From NCBI RefSeq assembly GCF_900105045.1, contig NZ_LT629739.1, forward strand, positions 4,030,001 to 4,094,000: DNA of 64,000 bases. Direction: 5' to 3'. This document shows, piece by piece, positions 41,710 to 51,318 of this stretch (positions are counted from its first letter, which is position 1; every line of letters begins with the position of its first letter). The position numbers were made by a program, and so were the translations under genes. Under the pieces are notes generated by a model. It was not told the origin of the DNA and made no database searches. It worked only from the letters and a program-made list of their open reading frames with translations. This stretch comes from Brevibacterium picturae (lineage in GTDB: Bacteria; Actinomycetota; Actinomycetes; Actinomycetales; Brevibacteriaceae).

Positions 41710-43965
41710 GTGAGAGACCGGGGGAAGGCCATTCTCGGCCGGCTGCGTTCGGTGGCCAAGGTCTGGCCCGGCTCCGTTCGTCTGCTCATCTGCGCGATGA
41801 GCCTGTGGGCCACCGCGCTGGCGGCACCAGGACCATGGGCGCTCGTCGCCGTCCCCGTCCTCGTCGGTCTCGGGTTCCTCTGCCTGCGCAGACACCACCA
41901 CCTCGGTGTTCTCCTCATCGTCTTCGCATGCCTGTTCACGGTGCAGACCACGATGCTCAGCGCCGCCCACGGCACGGGTGAAGTCACCGACGTGGACGGC
42001 ATCGTGGTCGGGCACAGCCAACCGGGAGGCTCGGGGTGGTCACGTCTGACGGTGCTGACCTCGTCGGGCATCACAGAGGTGCTCAGCCCTTCCGTCCCAC
42101 CCGCGGGTTCGCACATCTCGATGCGCACTGAAGCCCTCGACGACGTGCGCCTCAGCAACGCCGACCCGACGATCCTCCGTGCACCGAACAGCCTGTGGCA
42201 GTGGCGAGGAGACCTGCGCATGCAGCTGCGACACGAATCTTTGGCGTCGGGGCACAGCGGGGGAGCACTGCTGCCGGGACTCGTCGTCGGAGACACCGAA
42301 CCTCAGGACGCACAGATGAAGGACGACATGCGCGTCGTGTCCCTGACTCACATCTCCGCCGTCTCCGGAAGCAACGTCACGATCGTCAGCCTCGGCGCCG
42401 GACTGCTTGCCGGACTGTGTCGGGCCGGGCCCAGGACCCGTGTCGCCGTGGGGGTGCTCACCTGCGTGGGGTATGTGTTCGTCGTCGGGTTCGAACCCAG
42501 TGCCATCCGCGCAGCCGGTATGGCGATCGCGGTCGCCCTCGTGTTCCTGCGCGGGGGAGGGATCTCACCGGTGGCGGTGATGAGTTCGACCGTGTGCATC
42601 CTGCTGAGCTTGGTTCCCGTGCTGGCATCCTCGGTGGGGTTCGTGCTCTCCGTCGTCTCGACTGCCGCAATCATGTTCGTCGTTCCGATCATTCTGCGGC
42701 GTCTGAGCCTGCGTCTGTCGATGGTCCCCGCCATCGTCATCAGCGCCCTCATCGTGCCCCTGGTTGCCCAGCTGGCGTGCACGCCCGTGCTTGTGGCGAT
42801 CGACCCCCGCATCGGGCTGTGGTCGGTGGCGGCGAATGCCCTGGCCGCCCCCGCGGTGCTGCCTGCCACGATTCTCGGATTCCTGTCTCTGGTGTGCGCC
42901 GGCATCGGACTCGTCGGCGTCCCCGGGCTCCTGTGGTGCGCTCAGCTGCCCGCCTGGCTCGGTTCGCTGTGCGCATGGTGGATCGTTGCCGTGGCCAAAG
43001 TCTGTGCCGGACTGCCCGGGGCGGCCCTCGACTGGCCGAAACCTCCATGGGGGACACTGGCGGCGCTCGGACTCCTCATCCTGTTGGCCGCGGGGCTATG
43101 GCTGTTAGTCCGCAGAAAGCTGTGGGGAGTCCCAGTCGTCGTCCTCTGCATCTGCCTGACCGCACTGAACATCGTCGTCGGCCGGACGAAGCCACCAGCA
43201 GACGACTGGCTGGTCATGATCTGCGATGTGGGGCAGGGATCGGCAACGCTGATCAACCTCGGCGATGACCGTGGACTCGTCATCGACACGGGGGAGGACC
43301 CGAAGCCCGTCGACGTGTGCCTCGACGAGGGCCGGATCGAGAACGTCGATCTTGCCATCTCCCACTTCGACGCCGACCACAGCGCCGGTTATGCGGGAAC
43401 CACCTGGTCTCGGACCCTGCACCGACTGTGGGTGTCTGCCAACGTCGTCGGGTCAGACGAGGTCCGAGACATTGTCGAAGACACCGGCGCCGAGGTGGTG
43501 CCGACGACACGGGGACGCACGCTCGACGCCGGCGGGGCTCGAATCGAGGTGTTGTGGCCACCACCGCAGACAGTGCAGGAACGAGGTTCCGCTGCGGAGT
43601 CGGGAGAAGTGCGCAACGAGGACTCACTGGTCCTGCGGGTCGAACAGGAGGGCCTGAGCTACCTGGTCCCCGGGGACATCGGCGAGGACGAACAGTTCAT
43701 CGTCGCTCAGAGCCTTGAGCCCGTCGATGTGCTCATCGCGCCCCACCACGGCTCCTCCGACCTGTCAGAGGACTTCTTCACGGCCGCAGGCGCTCGCCTC
43801 GGAGTGATCTCCGTGGGTGAGAACAGTTACGGCCACCCCACGCCACGAGCTCAGCGAGCCTTCGGCCCCGTCCCGGTTCTGCGCACCGATCTCTGCGGCA
43901 CCGTCGCCGTGTATGCCGATGCGCAGTACAGCACAGGACGGCACTGCGAGTCCGTTTCCGAATGA
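41710..43965 (+). CDS. comEC: ComEC/Rec2 family competence membrane channel
   Basis: A 751-aa polytopic protein that forms the single-stranded-DNA uptake channel in competent bacteria. An N-terminal membrane pair and OB-like extracytoplasmic domain are followed by the Competence domain (HISAVSGSNVTIVSLGAGLLAGL onward, about 10 helices). The C-terminal metallo-beta-lactamase-like domain has SHFDADHSAGY and APHHGSSDLS. The metal-site pattern is close to the canonical HxDxDH. GTG 41710 (AGGG 8 nt upstream) is preferred; earlier in-frame codons lie inside comEA. It forms a unit with comEA. Confidence 0.92.
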   Translation: MRDRGKAILGRLRSVAKVWPGSVRLLICAMSLWATALAAPGPWALVAVPVLVGLGFLCLRRHHHLGVLLIVFACLFTVQTTMLSAAHGTGEVTDVDGIVVGHSQPGGSGWSRLTVLTSSGITEVLSPSVPPAGSHISMRTEALDDVRLSNADPTILRAPNSLWQWRGDLRMQLRHESLASGHSGGALLPGLVVGDTEPQDAQMKDDMRVVSLTHISAVSGSNVTIVSLGAGLLAGLCRAGPRTRVAVGVLTCVGYVFVVGFEPSAIRAAGMAIAVALVFLRGGGISPVAVMSSTVCILLSLVPVLASSVGFVLSVVSTAAIMFVVPIILRRLSLRLSMVPAIVISALIVPLVAQLACTPVLVAIDPRIGLWSVAANALAAPAVLPATILGFLSLVCAGIGLVGVPGLLWCAQLPAWLGSLCAWWIVAVAKVCAGLPGAALDWPKPPWGTLAALGLLILLAAGLWLLVRRKLWGVPVVVLCICLTALNIVVGRTKPPADDWLVMICDVGQGSATLINLGDDRGLVIDTGEDPKPVDVCLDEGRIENVDLAISHFDADHSAGYAGTTWSRTLHRLWVSANVVGSDEVRDIVEDTGAEVVPTTRGRTLDAGGARIEVLWPPPQTVQERGSAAESGEVRNEDSLVLRVEQEGLSYLVPGDIGEDEQFIVAQSLEPVDVLIAPHHGSSDLSEDFFTAAGARLGVISVGENSYGHPTPRAQRAFGPVPVLRTDLCGTVAVYADAQYSTGRHCESVSE

Positions 43966-44036
43966 GTGCCCGGTTGAGTGATCGAGTGCGGGTGAGAGTG
44001 CTGGTGACTGCCGCGCAACGTGTCCATGGCACACGA

Positions 44037-44042
44037 TAGGCT
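44037..44042 (+). promoter_or_regulatory. -10 box of leaderless holA
   Basis: TAGGCT is followed by exactly six bases and ATG 44049. Confidence 0.55.
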
Positions 44043-44048
44043 TGGCAC

Positions 44049-45032
44049 ATGGCAGTCAAGAAGACCCCGGTTCCGTGGAGTTCCGCAAAGCCCGCGCCCG
44101 TTGTGATGATCTCCGGGAATGAGCCGGTGCTCATCCGCATGGCCAAGGATCGGATCGTGGCTGCTGCCCGGAAGAAGGACCCGGAGGAGATCGAGTTCGA
44201 CGCCGCCGGATATCAGGGCGGAGAGCTGCTCATGGCCGCCTCGCCGTCACTGTTCTCCACGTCGAAGCTCATCGTCGTCGACAGCGTCGAGAAATGCTCG
44301 GAGGCTTTCCTGGCCGATGCGCTCGCCTACCTCGACGATCCCAATGACGATGCGGTCGTCCTGCTCCTCCACGGAGGAGGCAATCGCGGAGCGAAGCTGG
44401 TCAAGAAGATCGAGGCAAGCGGGTTCCCCCGGGTCGATGCGGCGGCACTGAAGAATGAGAGCGACCGGGCCAAGTTCGCCCAAGGCCGGTTCAAGGCCGC
44501 GAAGAGGCAGATCGACGAATCCGGAATGGCCGCGCTGATGTCGGCGTTAGGCTCCGACCTGTCCGAACTCAATGCCGGGGTCGAACAGCTCATCGAGGAC
44601 ACAGACGGAACCATCACCGCTCAGGTCGTCGACCAATACTATGGCGGTCGGGTCGAGGCCACAGGCTTCAAAGTTGCCGATGCCGCTGTCGGCGGCGATG
44701 CGAAGAACGCACTGAGCCTGCTGCGTCACGCCCTGTCGACCGGATCCGATCCGGTGCCCCTGGTCGCGGCGGTCGCAATGAAGCTGCGCTCGATGGCCAA
44801 GGTGCAGGGCTTCTCAGGATCGAGCGGTGAGCTGGCCTCAGAGCTGAAGATGGCTCCGTGGCAGGTCGACCGCGCCAGGCGCGAGGTCCGGCGGTGGAAC
44901 GAAGTCGCCCTGGGGCACTCGCTGATCGCCGCAGCCGAAGCCGATGAGGCTGTCAAGGGCGGAGGACGCGACCCCGTCTACGCCGTCGAATGGTTCGTCT
45001 CCGAAGTCTGCCGACTGGCCCGCCAGCGCTGA
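44049..45032 (+). CDS. holA: DNA polymerase III subunit delta
   Basis: HolA (327 aa) is the clamp-loader wrench that opens the beta sliding clamp. N-terminal AAA+-like domain: VMISGNEPVLIRMAKDRIV (residues about 18-36) and VVDSVEKCSEAFL. C-terminal collar helices include KNALSLLRHALSTGSDPVPLVAAVAMKLRSMAKV. The Walker A motif is absent, as is normal for delta. Its place after comEC and before rpsT is the conserved actinobacterial order. A -10 box six bases from the ATG points to a leaderless transcript. Confidence 0.95.
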   Translation: MAVKKTPVPWSSAKPAPVVMISGNEPVLIRMAKDRIVAAARKKDPEEIEFDAAGYQGGELLMAASPSLFSTSKLIVVDSVEKCSEAFLADALAYLDDPNDDAVVLLLHGGGNRGAKLVKKIEASGFPRVDAAALKNESDRAKFAQGRFKAAKRQIDESGMAALMSALGSDLSELNAGVEQLIEDTDGTITAQVVDQYYGGRVEATGFKVADAAVGGDAKNALSLLRHALSTGSDPVPLVAAVAMKLRSMAKVQGFSGSSGELASELKMAPWQVDRARREVRRWNEVALGHSLIAAAEADEAVKGGGRDPVYAVEWFVSEVCRLARQR

Positions 45033-45088
45033 AGGGCCAGTCGGCAGACTGAACAGTGAGCGCACCGCGCAGCATGTCGTGAATGCAG

Positions 45089-45120
45089 GAGGGCCCCGAT
45101 CCATACGGATCGGGGCCCTC
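45089..45120. terminator. 14-bp hairpin between holA and rpsT
   Basis: The perfect arms 45089-45102 and 45107-45120 (GAGGGCCCCGATCC and complement) have loop ATAC. It lies between convergent genes. Confidence 0.85.
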
Positions 45121-45144
45121 GAAGCTATAGCCTCAGTGATCGAC

Positions 45145-45405
45145 TCAGAGAGCGTTGATCTGCGTGGCCATGCGCGACTTGCGGTTCGCAGCGTTGTTCT
45201 TGTGCAGAACACCCTTCGAAACAGCCTTGTCGAGCTTACGGGCGGCAACAGCATATGCCTGCTGTGCTTTGTCCTTGTTGCCGGCAGCAATGTTCTCGCG
45301 GACGACGCGAACGTGTGACCGAACCTCGGACCGCACAGCCTTGTTGCGCTGGCGAGCCTTCTCGTTGGTCTCGATCCGCTTGATCTGTGACTTAATATTA
45401 GCCAA
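45145..45405 (-). CDS. rpsT: 30S ribosomal protein S20
   Basis: S20 (86 aa), a primary 16S rRNA-binding protein. The sequence begins [29 protein letters not shown] and ends [19 protein letters not shown], fully typical. I place the start at TTG 45405, which gives the conserved M-ANIKSQ N-terminus; TTG 45411 and GTG 45414 are in-frame alternatives that would add two or three residues. A TTG start for a ribosomal protein is unusual and may limit expression. GAAAGAG precedes it as a weak ribosome site. Convergent with holA. Confidence 0.93.
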   Translation of the reverse strand: MANIKSQIKRIETNEKARQRNKAVRSEVRSHVRVVRENIAAGNKDKAQQAYAVAARKLDKAVSKGVLHKNNAANRKSRMATQINAL

Positions 45406-45667
45406 TTTCAACACTCTTTCGTGTTAGTGGAACATGGTCGTGAGGGCACATCCGACCGACATACTCATCTCCGCGGGGAAACACATCGATGATATCGAGT
45501 CTGATGGCATCTTCACCCGACCTAGACGAGACACACGCCATTGATGAAGATACTCGATCAACGATACAGGCTGATCTCGTCAGGCAGAAATTCTGACTCC
45601 CTGGTCACAGCTCGGACCCACCTGGAGCTCGGTCTCGGTGCGGGCCCGTCGCGGTGCGGGCCCGGGG

Positions 45668-46246
45668 TCAGCCGGCGTCGACGTTGCCCGCGACCTGTTC
45701 GAAGATCTCGCGGGGCATGACCGAGCCTTCGCGGCGGATGGACTGCGGATCGAGGCGGATCACACGGTCGAGACGTATTTCAGAGGGCCTGCCCTGCGAG
45801 TCCCAGTCTCCGCTGCCGATATTCATCCACCGGGCGTGACGGTCTTCGCGCACCTCGCCGACTCCGCCCGGGATGTGGTCCTGGCTGGTGAGCATGAGTG
45901 CCAGCACCCAGCGACCGTCCTTGCCGACGATCAGGGACGGGCGGTCCTTGCCTTGGGAATGGTCCTCTTCGTAGGGGACCCATCCCCAGACGACTTCACC
46001 CGGATCGGCATCGCCGTCGAGGTCGGGTGCATAGGAGACGTTGACCGGGCCGCGGTAGTCGCCCGGATAGTCGCCGCCCCTCGCCGCAGCGGGTCCCGAC
46101 GACCGTCCATCGCCCTGTGAGGGACCGCTTGGACGGGGGCCCGAACCCTGCGAACCTGCCTTGTTCCGCTGTGATCGCTTGTAGTACTTGACGCCTTCTC
46201 TGACGCCGATCTTGACGACGCGACTGACCAGTGATTTCCAACTCAT
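45668..46246 (-). CDS. PemK/MazF-like domain protein
   Basis: A 192-aa protein. It has a basic N-terminal segment (MSWKSLVSRVVKIGVREGVKYYKRSQRN), then a Gly/Ser/Pro-rich linker. A PemK-like toxin-fold domain (about residues 75-190) carries PGEVVWGWVPYEEDHSQGKDRPSLIVG and IRLDRVIRLDPQSIRREGSVMPREIFEQV. This is the actinobacterial 'PemK/MazF family' group, found without any antitoxin gene; none is seen here. ATG 46246 is used; the start of a longer frame would overlap the upstream nuclease gene. RNase activity cannot be assumed. It follows the EEP-family gene by 11 bases and is probably co-transcribed. Confidence 0.8.
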   Translation of the reverse strand: MSWKSLVSRVVKIGVREGVKYYKRSQRNKAGSQGSGPRPSGPSQGDGRSSGPAAARGGDYPGDYRGPVNVSYAPDLDGDADPGEVVWGWVPYEEDHSQGKDRPSLIVGKDGRWVLALMLTSQDHIPGGVGEVREDRHARWMNIGSGDWDSQGRPSEIRLDRVIRLDPQSIRREGSVMPREIFEQVAGNVDAG

Positions 46247-46257
46247 GTGCACTGATC

Positions 46258-47025
46258 CTAATCGACGTAGCGCAGAACCGCTTCGACCGGGAAGTGGTCG
46301 GAGGGGTATTCGCAACCAACGGAGAAGGTGTTGATCCTGGTCGACACGGTCTGCAGGTCCGATGAAGTCAGGATCCAATCGATGCGAGGGTCGCCGTCCT
46401 TCGGTCCCCTGTAGCGGTGGAAGGTGCCGATGTCCTCGCTCGGGACGACCGCCCCGGTGTCGGTGAGTCCCAGCTCTGTGCAGAAGAAGTCGTAGACGGG
46501 GGAGCCAGTGGCGACATTGAAGTCTCCGGTGACCACGGATGAGCCGGTCGCCTCGGCGAGGTGGCCGGCCATGAGCTTCCCGGACTCCAAGCGGGCATGC
46601 TCGGACTTGTGATCGAGGTGCGTATTGAGCAGCCGCAGCGAATACCCGGTGAGAAGATCACGAAAATCGACGACGGTGAGAGTCCGGGCGTGGGAGACGC
46701 CCCATGATTCGGAGGCGACTGTCTCCGGCTGTTCGGACAGCCAGCTGATATCCACGGCGTCGACGTCGAAGCGAGACGAATCGTAGATAACCGCGGTGAA
46801 CTCACCCGAGTTGCCGCCCGAATGCCCCTCACCTAACCAGATGTACTCATCGGGAAGCAGGCTGATGAGCGTCTCGAGCTGATCGAGCTCACCCTCCTGC
46901 GTGCCGATGATGTGGGGATGGGCCTGCGTGATGAGATCGGCGGCGATGGGCAGCCGTGTGGACACCGGGTGCCCGTCCATTGCGGGATACCTGAGGTTGA
47001 AGCTCATGATCGAGAAGTCGCTCAT
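46258..47025 (-). CDS. Endonuclease/exonuclease/phosphatase (EEP) family protein
   Basis: A 255-aa metal-dependent phosphohydrolase of the DNase I-like EEP fold. The catalytic motifs are visible: Asn in MSFNLRY, Glu in [26 protein letters not shown] and the C-terminal SDHFPV. No signal peptide is seen, so it is likely cytoplasmic. The substrate could be nucleic acid, a phospholipid headgroup or a sugar phosphate. It is the first gene of a two-gene minus-strand unit with the PemK-like gene and is divergent from lepA. Confidence 0.9.
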   Translation of the reverse strand: MSDFSIMSFNLRYPAMDGHPVSTRLPIAADLITQAHPHIIGTQEGELDQLETLISLLPDEYIWLGEGHSGGNSGEFTAVIYDSSRFDVDAVDISWLSEQPETVASESWGVSHARTLTVVDFRDLLTGYSLRLLNTHLDHKSEHARLESGKLMAGHLAEATGSSVVTGDFNVATGSPVYDFFCTELGLTDTGAVVPSEDIGTFHRYRGPKDGDPRIDWILTSSDLQTVSTRINTFSVGCEYPSDHFPVEAVLRYVD

Positions 47026-47197
47026 GATCCAATCTTCGCCGATCCGTGCCGAAAGTGGCGATCGGCGCCCGGAATCTCAGGGAGTCCGAGCGGCTGTGAA
47101 GATGTGCGATGCGCACGCATCGGGACGTCGAGGATTCCAGTCTGGTGCGCAACCCATGGAACAATGGAAGTTCTGGTCTGTCGAAGAAAGGGCGTTC

Positions 47198-49069
47198 ATG
47201 TCACCTCAGGTGAAGCCGCAAGCACTCGAACGGATTTCTCCGTCCGCTACATCACCCGAGTTGATCCGCAATTTCTGCATCATTGCTCACATCGACCACG
47301 GCAAGTCGACCCTGGCCGACAGGATGCTCCAGGTCACCGGGGCAGTCCAGCCGCGCGATATGCGAGCTCAGTACCTCGACCGGATGGACATCGAACGCGA
47401 GCGCGGAATCACGATCAAATCCCAGGCTGTGCGCATGGCTTGGGAGAACGAGACTGCTCCCTATGCGCTCAACATGATCGACACCCCGGGACACGTCGAC
47501 TTCAGCTACGAGGTCTCCCGGTCACTGGCCGCCTGCGAGGGCGCACTGCTTCTCGTCGACGCCGCACAGGGCATCGAAGCCCAGACCCTGGCCAATCTCT
47601 ACATGGCCATGGAAAACGATCTGACGATCATTCCCGTTCTCAACAAGATCGACCTCCCCGCCGCACAGCCCGAGAAGTACGCGGAGGAGCTCGCCAACCT
47701 CATCGGCTGCGAACCTGAGGACTGCCTGCTCGTGTCGGGCAAGACCGGCGAAGGCGTCGAAGAAGTCCTCGACCGCATCGTCTCGGACATTCCGCCTCCG
47801 GTCGGCGACGCCGATGCTCCGGCACGGGCGATGATCTTCGACTCCGTGTACGACACATACAGGGGCGTCGTGACGTACGTCCGCCTCGTCGACGGTGCGC
47901 TGCATCCCCGTGAGAAGCTGACGATGATGTCGACCGGCAGCACGCACGAACTCCTCGAAATCGGCGTCTCCTCACCGGAGCCGCGCGCCACCAAGGGACT
48001 CGGTGTCGGTGAGGTCGGGTACCTGATCACCGGTGTCAAGGACGTTCGCCTGTCCAAGGTCGGCGACACCGTCACCTTTGCTCCGAAGCCTGCCGAACAG
48101 GCGCTCGAGGGCTACCAGGAACCCAAGCCCATGGTGTACTCCGGTCTCTTCCCGATCGACGGATCGGACTACCCAGTGCTGCGCGACGCCCTCGACAAGC
48201 TCAAACTCAACGATGCCTCGCTGGCCTACGAGCCGGAGACCTCGACGGCGCTGGGCTTCGGCTTCCGCTGCGGCTTCCTCGGTCTGCTCCACCTCGAGGT
48301 CCTGCGGGACCGTCTCGAGCGCGAATACGACCTCGACCTCATCTCCACCGCACCCAGCGTGATCTACGACGTCACCATGGAAGACGGATCGGAGCTGGAG
48401 GTCACCAACCCGAGCGAGTATCCGACGGGCAAGATCAAAGAGGTCAGAGAACCCATGGTCCGGGCCACCATCCTCACCCCGAGCGAACACATCGGCGCGG
48501 TGATGGAACTGTGCCAGACACGTCGCGGCAGTCTCCAGGGGATGGACTACCTGTCCTCGGACCGCGTCGAGATCCGGTACCGACTTCCCCTGGCAGAGAT
48601 CGTCTTCGACTTCTTCGACCAACTGAAGTCGAAGACCAAGGGCTACGCCACCCTCGACTACTCCGACGACGGCCAGGACGCAGCGGACCTGGTCAAGGTC
48701 GACATCCTGCTCCACGGCGATCAGGTCGATGCCTTCTCCGCGATCGTCCACCGCGATAATTCCTACTCCTACGGCGTGCTCATGGCCGGAAAGCTGCGCA
48801 AGCTCATCCCGCGCCAGCAGTTCGAAGTGCCGATCCAAGCGGCCATCGGTTCGCGCATCATCGCCCGCGAGACGATCCGCGCCATCCGCAAAGACGTGCT
48901 GAGCAAGTGCTACGGCGGCGACATCAGCCGTAAGCGCAAGCTGCTCGAGAAGCAGAAGGAAGGCAAGAAGCGGATGAAGGTCGTCGGCAACGTCGAGGTC
49001 CCGCAGGAGGCCTTCATCGCCGCACTGTCCTCGGATGAACCGGATCCCAAGAAGGAACCCAAGAAGTAA
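47198..49069 (+). CDS. lepA: Elongation factor 4
   Basis: LepA/EF4 (623 aa), a ribosome-binding GTPase that affects translation initiation or back-translocation. G1 is AHIDHGKST (residues 30-38), G3 DTPGHVDF, G4 NKIDLP. The EF-G-like domains II, III and V follow. The LepA-specific C-terminal domain includes [23 protein letters not shown] and [28 protein letters not shown] 47198 is chosen because AAAGGG lies 5-6 nt upstream and it fits the family N-terminus. hemW starts at the base after its stop. Confidence 0.96.
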   Translation: MSPQVKPQALERISPSATSPELIRNFCIIAHIDHGKSTLADRMLQVTGAVQPRDMRAQYLDRMDIERERGITIKSQAVRMAWENETAPYALNMIDTPGHVDFSYEVSRSLAACEGALLLVDAAQGIEAQTLANLYMAMENDLTIIPVLNKIDLPAAQPEKYAEELANLIGCEPEDCLLVSGKTGEGVEEVLDRIVSDIPPPVGDADAPARAMIFDSVYDTYRGVVTYVRLVDGALHPREKLTMMSTGSTHELLEIGVSSPEPRATKGLGVGEVGYLITGVKDVRLSKVGDTVTFAPKPAEQALEGYQEPKPMVYSGLFPIDGSDYPVLRDALDKLKLNDASLAYEPETSTALGFGFRCGFLGLLHLEVLRDRLEREYDLDLISTAPSVIYDVTMEDGSELEVTNPSEYPTGKIKEVREPMVRATILTPSEHIGAVMELCQTRRGSLQGMDYLSSDRVEIRYRLPLAEIVFDFFDQLKSKTKGYATLDYSDDGQDAADLVKVDILLHGDQVDAFSAIVHRDNSYSYGVLMAGKLRKLIPRQQFEVPIQAAIGSRIIARETIRAIRKDVLSKCYGGDISRKRKLLEKQKEGKKRMKVVGNVEVPQEAFIAALSSDEPDPKKEPKK

Positions 49070-50302
49070 GTGCCGACACAACCGACTGGTGAGACTCCAC
49101 CGCTCGATGGTTCGCTCCCGGCCTCGGCCGGGACCGGCGCGGATGCTCGCGGGCTGAGTCTCTACGTCCACGTCCCGTACTGTCGAGTCCGCTGCGGCTA
49201 CTGCGACTTCAACACCTATACGGCAGAGGATCTGGGGCCCGGTGCCTCCCGCGATGACTACCGCAGCAATCTTGCCCGGGAGCTTGATCTGTCGACCCAT
49301 GTCCTCGCCGAGGCGGGCGCGGGCGACCGTGAGGTGACGACGGTCTTCTTCGGCGGGGGAACCCCGACGATGCTGGCCGCCGAGGTGCTGGCCGGGGTCA
49401 TGGACGACATCCGAGACCGCTATCGCTTGGCACCGGACGTCGAGGTCACGACCGAAGCGAACCCCGACACCTTGGATCCGGCCTATATCGCGACCTTGGC
49501 CGCCGCCGGGTTCACTAGGATCTCCCTGGGTATGCAGTCGGCTGTGCCTCATGTGCTTGCGACACTGGATCGCACACACGACCCGGAGAAGATCCCTGAT
49601 GTGGCGAAGTGGATCAAAGAGGCCGGTCTGGAGCTCAGCCTCGACCTCATCTACGGCACCCCAGGGGAGTCGATCGACGATTGGCGCCGGTCACTGGACG
49701 TGGCACTGATCAACGACGTCGACCACATCTCAGCGTATTCGCTCATTATCGAACCCGGCACGAAGATGGGTGCCATGGTGCGCCGGGGCGAACTGCCGAT
49801 GCCCGACGAAGACGATCTGGCCGACAAGTACGAGATCGCCGATTCCGCCATGACCGCCGCCGGTCTGCACTGGTACGAAGTCAGCAACTGGTCGACCTCG
49901 GCCGAAACCCGCTGCGACCACAACATGGCCTACTGGCGCAACGCCGACTGGTGGGGATTCGGACCCGGAGCCCACTCGCACATCGGCGGAGTGCGCTTCT
50001 GGAACGCCAAGCACCCTCGCGCCTGGTCCGACCGGCTGCTGGCAGGTGATTCACCGGCCATCGGACGTGAGGTCCTGGGGGAGTCGACGCAGGAGATCGA
50101 GCGGATCATGCTCGCTGCCCGGATCGATTCGGAACTGCGTCTGGACTCGTTGGGTCAAGGCAGCGACAGGGCAATCAGAGGATTCGTGAAGCAGGGACTC
50201 CTCGATGCAGCGGCCGTCGACGAAGGCCGGTTCGAGCCCACACTGCAGGGTCGGCTGATGGCCGACTACATGGTCCGCATCCTCACCGATTACGTGGACT
50301 GA
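49070..50302 (+). CDS. hemW: HemW-like radical SAM heme chaperone
   Basis: A 410-aa radical SAM protein. The 4Fe-4S-binding CRVRCGYCDFN (CxxxCxxC) is at about residues 37-47, followed by FFGGGTPTML and TTEANPDTLD. The C-terminal HemN-like domain ends with QGRLMADYMVRILTDY. The family was long called coproporphyrinogen III oxidase-like, but HemW binds heme and acts as an insertion chaperone. GTG 49070 directly follows the lepA stop, so the two are coupled. A hairpin (50337-50368) follows. Confidence 0.93.
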   Translation: MPTQPTGETPPLDGSLPASAGTGADARGLSLYVHVPYCRVRCGYCDFNTYTAEDLGPGASRDDYRSNLARELDLSTHVLAEAGAGDREVTTVFFGGGTPTMLAAEVLAGVMDDIRDRYRLAPDVEVTTEANPDTLDPAYIATLAAAGFTRISLGMQSAVPHVLATLDRTHDPEKIPDVAKWIKEAGLELSLDLIYGTPGESIDDWRRSLDVALINDVDHISAYSLIIEPGTKMGAMVRRGELPMPDEDDLADKYEIADSAMTAAGLHWYEVSNWSTSAETRCDHNMAYWRNADWWGFGPGAHSHIGGVRFWNAKHPRAWSDRLLAGDSPAIGREVLGESTQEIERIMLAARIDSELRLDSLGQGSDRAIRGFVKQGLLDAAAVDEGRFEPTLQGRLMADYMVRILTDYVD

Positions 50303-50336
50303 ACGAAGACCCAGCGTACTGAACCTAACGCGAAGA

Positions 50337-50368
50337 AGCCGCTGTCATCGAAATCGATGGCAGCGGCT
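50337..50368. terminator. Hairpin between hemW and the convergent DUF4870 gene
   Basis: The arms 50337-50349 and 50356-50368 (AGCCGCTGTCATC and complement with one wobble pair) have a 6-nt loop. Confidence 0.75.
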
Positions 50369-50410
50369 CCTTCATGCTGAAACGACGCTCAGCTTATGGG
50401 GTGGACCCGA

Positions 50411-51211
50411 TCACTTCACGAAGTCGAAGACGAGCGGGAACTTATAGCCCTCGCCCTTGCTCCCGGCCACGGCGGCGATGATGTAGAGCACCGTGTAGAC
50501 GAGTGGGACGAGGAACGCCAAGAAATAGACGAAGAAGCCGAGACCGAAGGTGACGATGGCGAGGACGAAGGCGATGACCATGAAGACGATGGCGGCTGCG
50601 AAGGTGGCGATCCAATTCGTGATCATCGCGTTCAGTCCCTGCCGGGAATGTTCGCGCACGTACGGCGACTCATCCTTCTTCACGAGGAACATGATGAGAG
50701 GGAGGAACCAGACGACGATCGAACCGATGTGTGTCCACAGGACCGTGGTTCTTTCGTTCTCGCTGGCCTGCCAGAACATCTCGGAGCCGGGTCCATAGGC
50801 GTTCTCCGGCAGCATCCGCGAATCGAACATGGCCGGATTGCCGACAGGTTGCGCCTGACCGTAGCTGTGGGGCTGCTGACCGTAGGGCTGCTGCGGGTAC
50901 TGCTGTTGGGAGTACTGCTGCTGACCGTACTGGGGTTGCTGCTGAGAACCGTAGCCCGGCTGCGAACCATAACCCGGCTGGGAGCCATAGCCTTGCTGAG
51001 AGCCATATGGCTGTTGGTTCGGCTGCTGCGAACCGAAATCCTGTTGGGGATCCTGACTCGGCTGGGAGCCGTAGTTCTGCTGACCCGGCTGCTGGGAGCC
51101 GTAGTTCTGCTGGCTGTATGGCTGTTGTGGTCCAGAGGCCTGAGAATAGTTCGGTGGCATGGGACGCGACTGATCAGAGCCGTTATTGGGCATCTGGGGG
51201 TTATAAGACAT
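50411..51211 (-). CDS. DUF4870 membrane protein with Q/Y/G-rich prion-like N-terminus
   Basis: A 266-aa protein. The first about 125 residues are almost only Gln, Tyr, Gly, Ser and Pro, with many YGSQ units. The C-terminal DUF4870 (Tic20-like) domain (about 150-260) has an N-terminal helix WTHIGSIVVWFLPLIMFLV, the conserved KDESPYVREHSRQGLN, and two more hydrophobic segments. The function of DUF4870 is unknown. ATG 51211 has AAGGA upstream. A second protein with the same YGSQ-rich style lies at 61585. Confidence 0.85.
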   Translation of the reverse strand: MSYNPQMPNNGSDQSRPMPPNYSQASGPQQPYSQQNYGSQQPGQQNYGSQPSQDPQQDFGSQQPNQQPYGSQQGYGSQPGYGSQPGYGSQQQPQYGQQQYSQQQYPQQPYGQQPHSYGQAQPVGNPAMFDSRMLPENAYGPGSEMFWQASENERTTVLWTHIGSIVVWFLPLIMFLVKKDESPYVREHSRQGLNAMITNWIATFAAAIVFMVIAFVLAIVTFGLGFFVYFLAFLVPLVYTVLYIIAAVAGSKGEGYKFPLVFDFVK

Positions 51212-51318
51212 GCGGGTCCTTTCAGAGCTTCTGAGTATTCACCTTAGTAGAAAGGCCATCAGGCCGAATTGAGGAAAGCCCTAATCCTGTAGCAGATCGA
51301 TCACAATCGTCGACAGCC

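Noticed and set aside
40719..42296. 525-codon minus-strand frame opposite comEA/comEC
   Set aside because: Low-complexity shadow product of the comEA repeats and GC-rich coding.
45668..46246. PemK-like gene as a full toxin-antitoxin system
   Set aside because: No small antitoxin gene lies upstream or downstream; the neighbour is an EEP-family enzyme. Only the domain similarity is reported.
47972..49579. 535-codon minus-strand frame opposite lepA/hemW
   Set aside because: Antisense shadow of two conserved genes.
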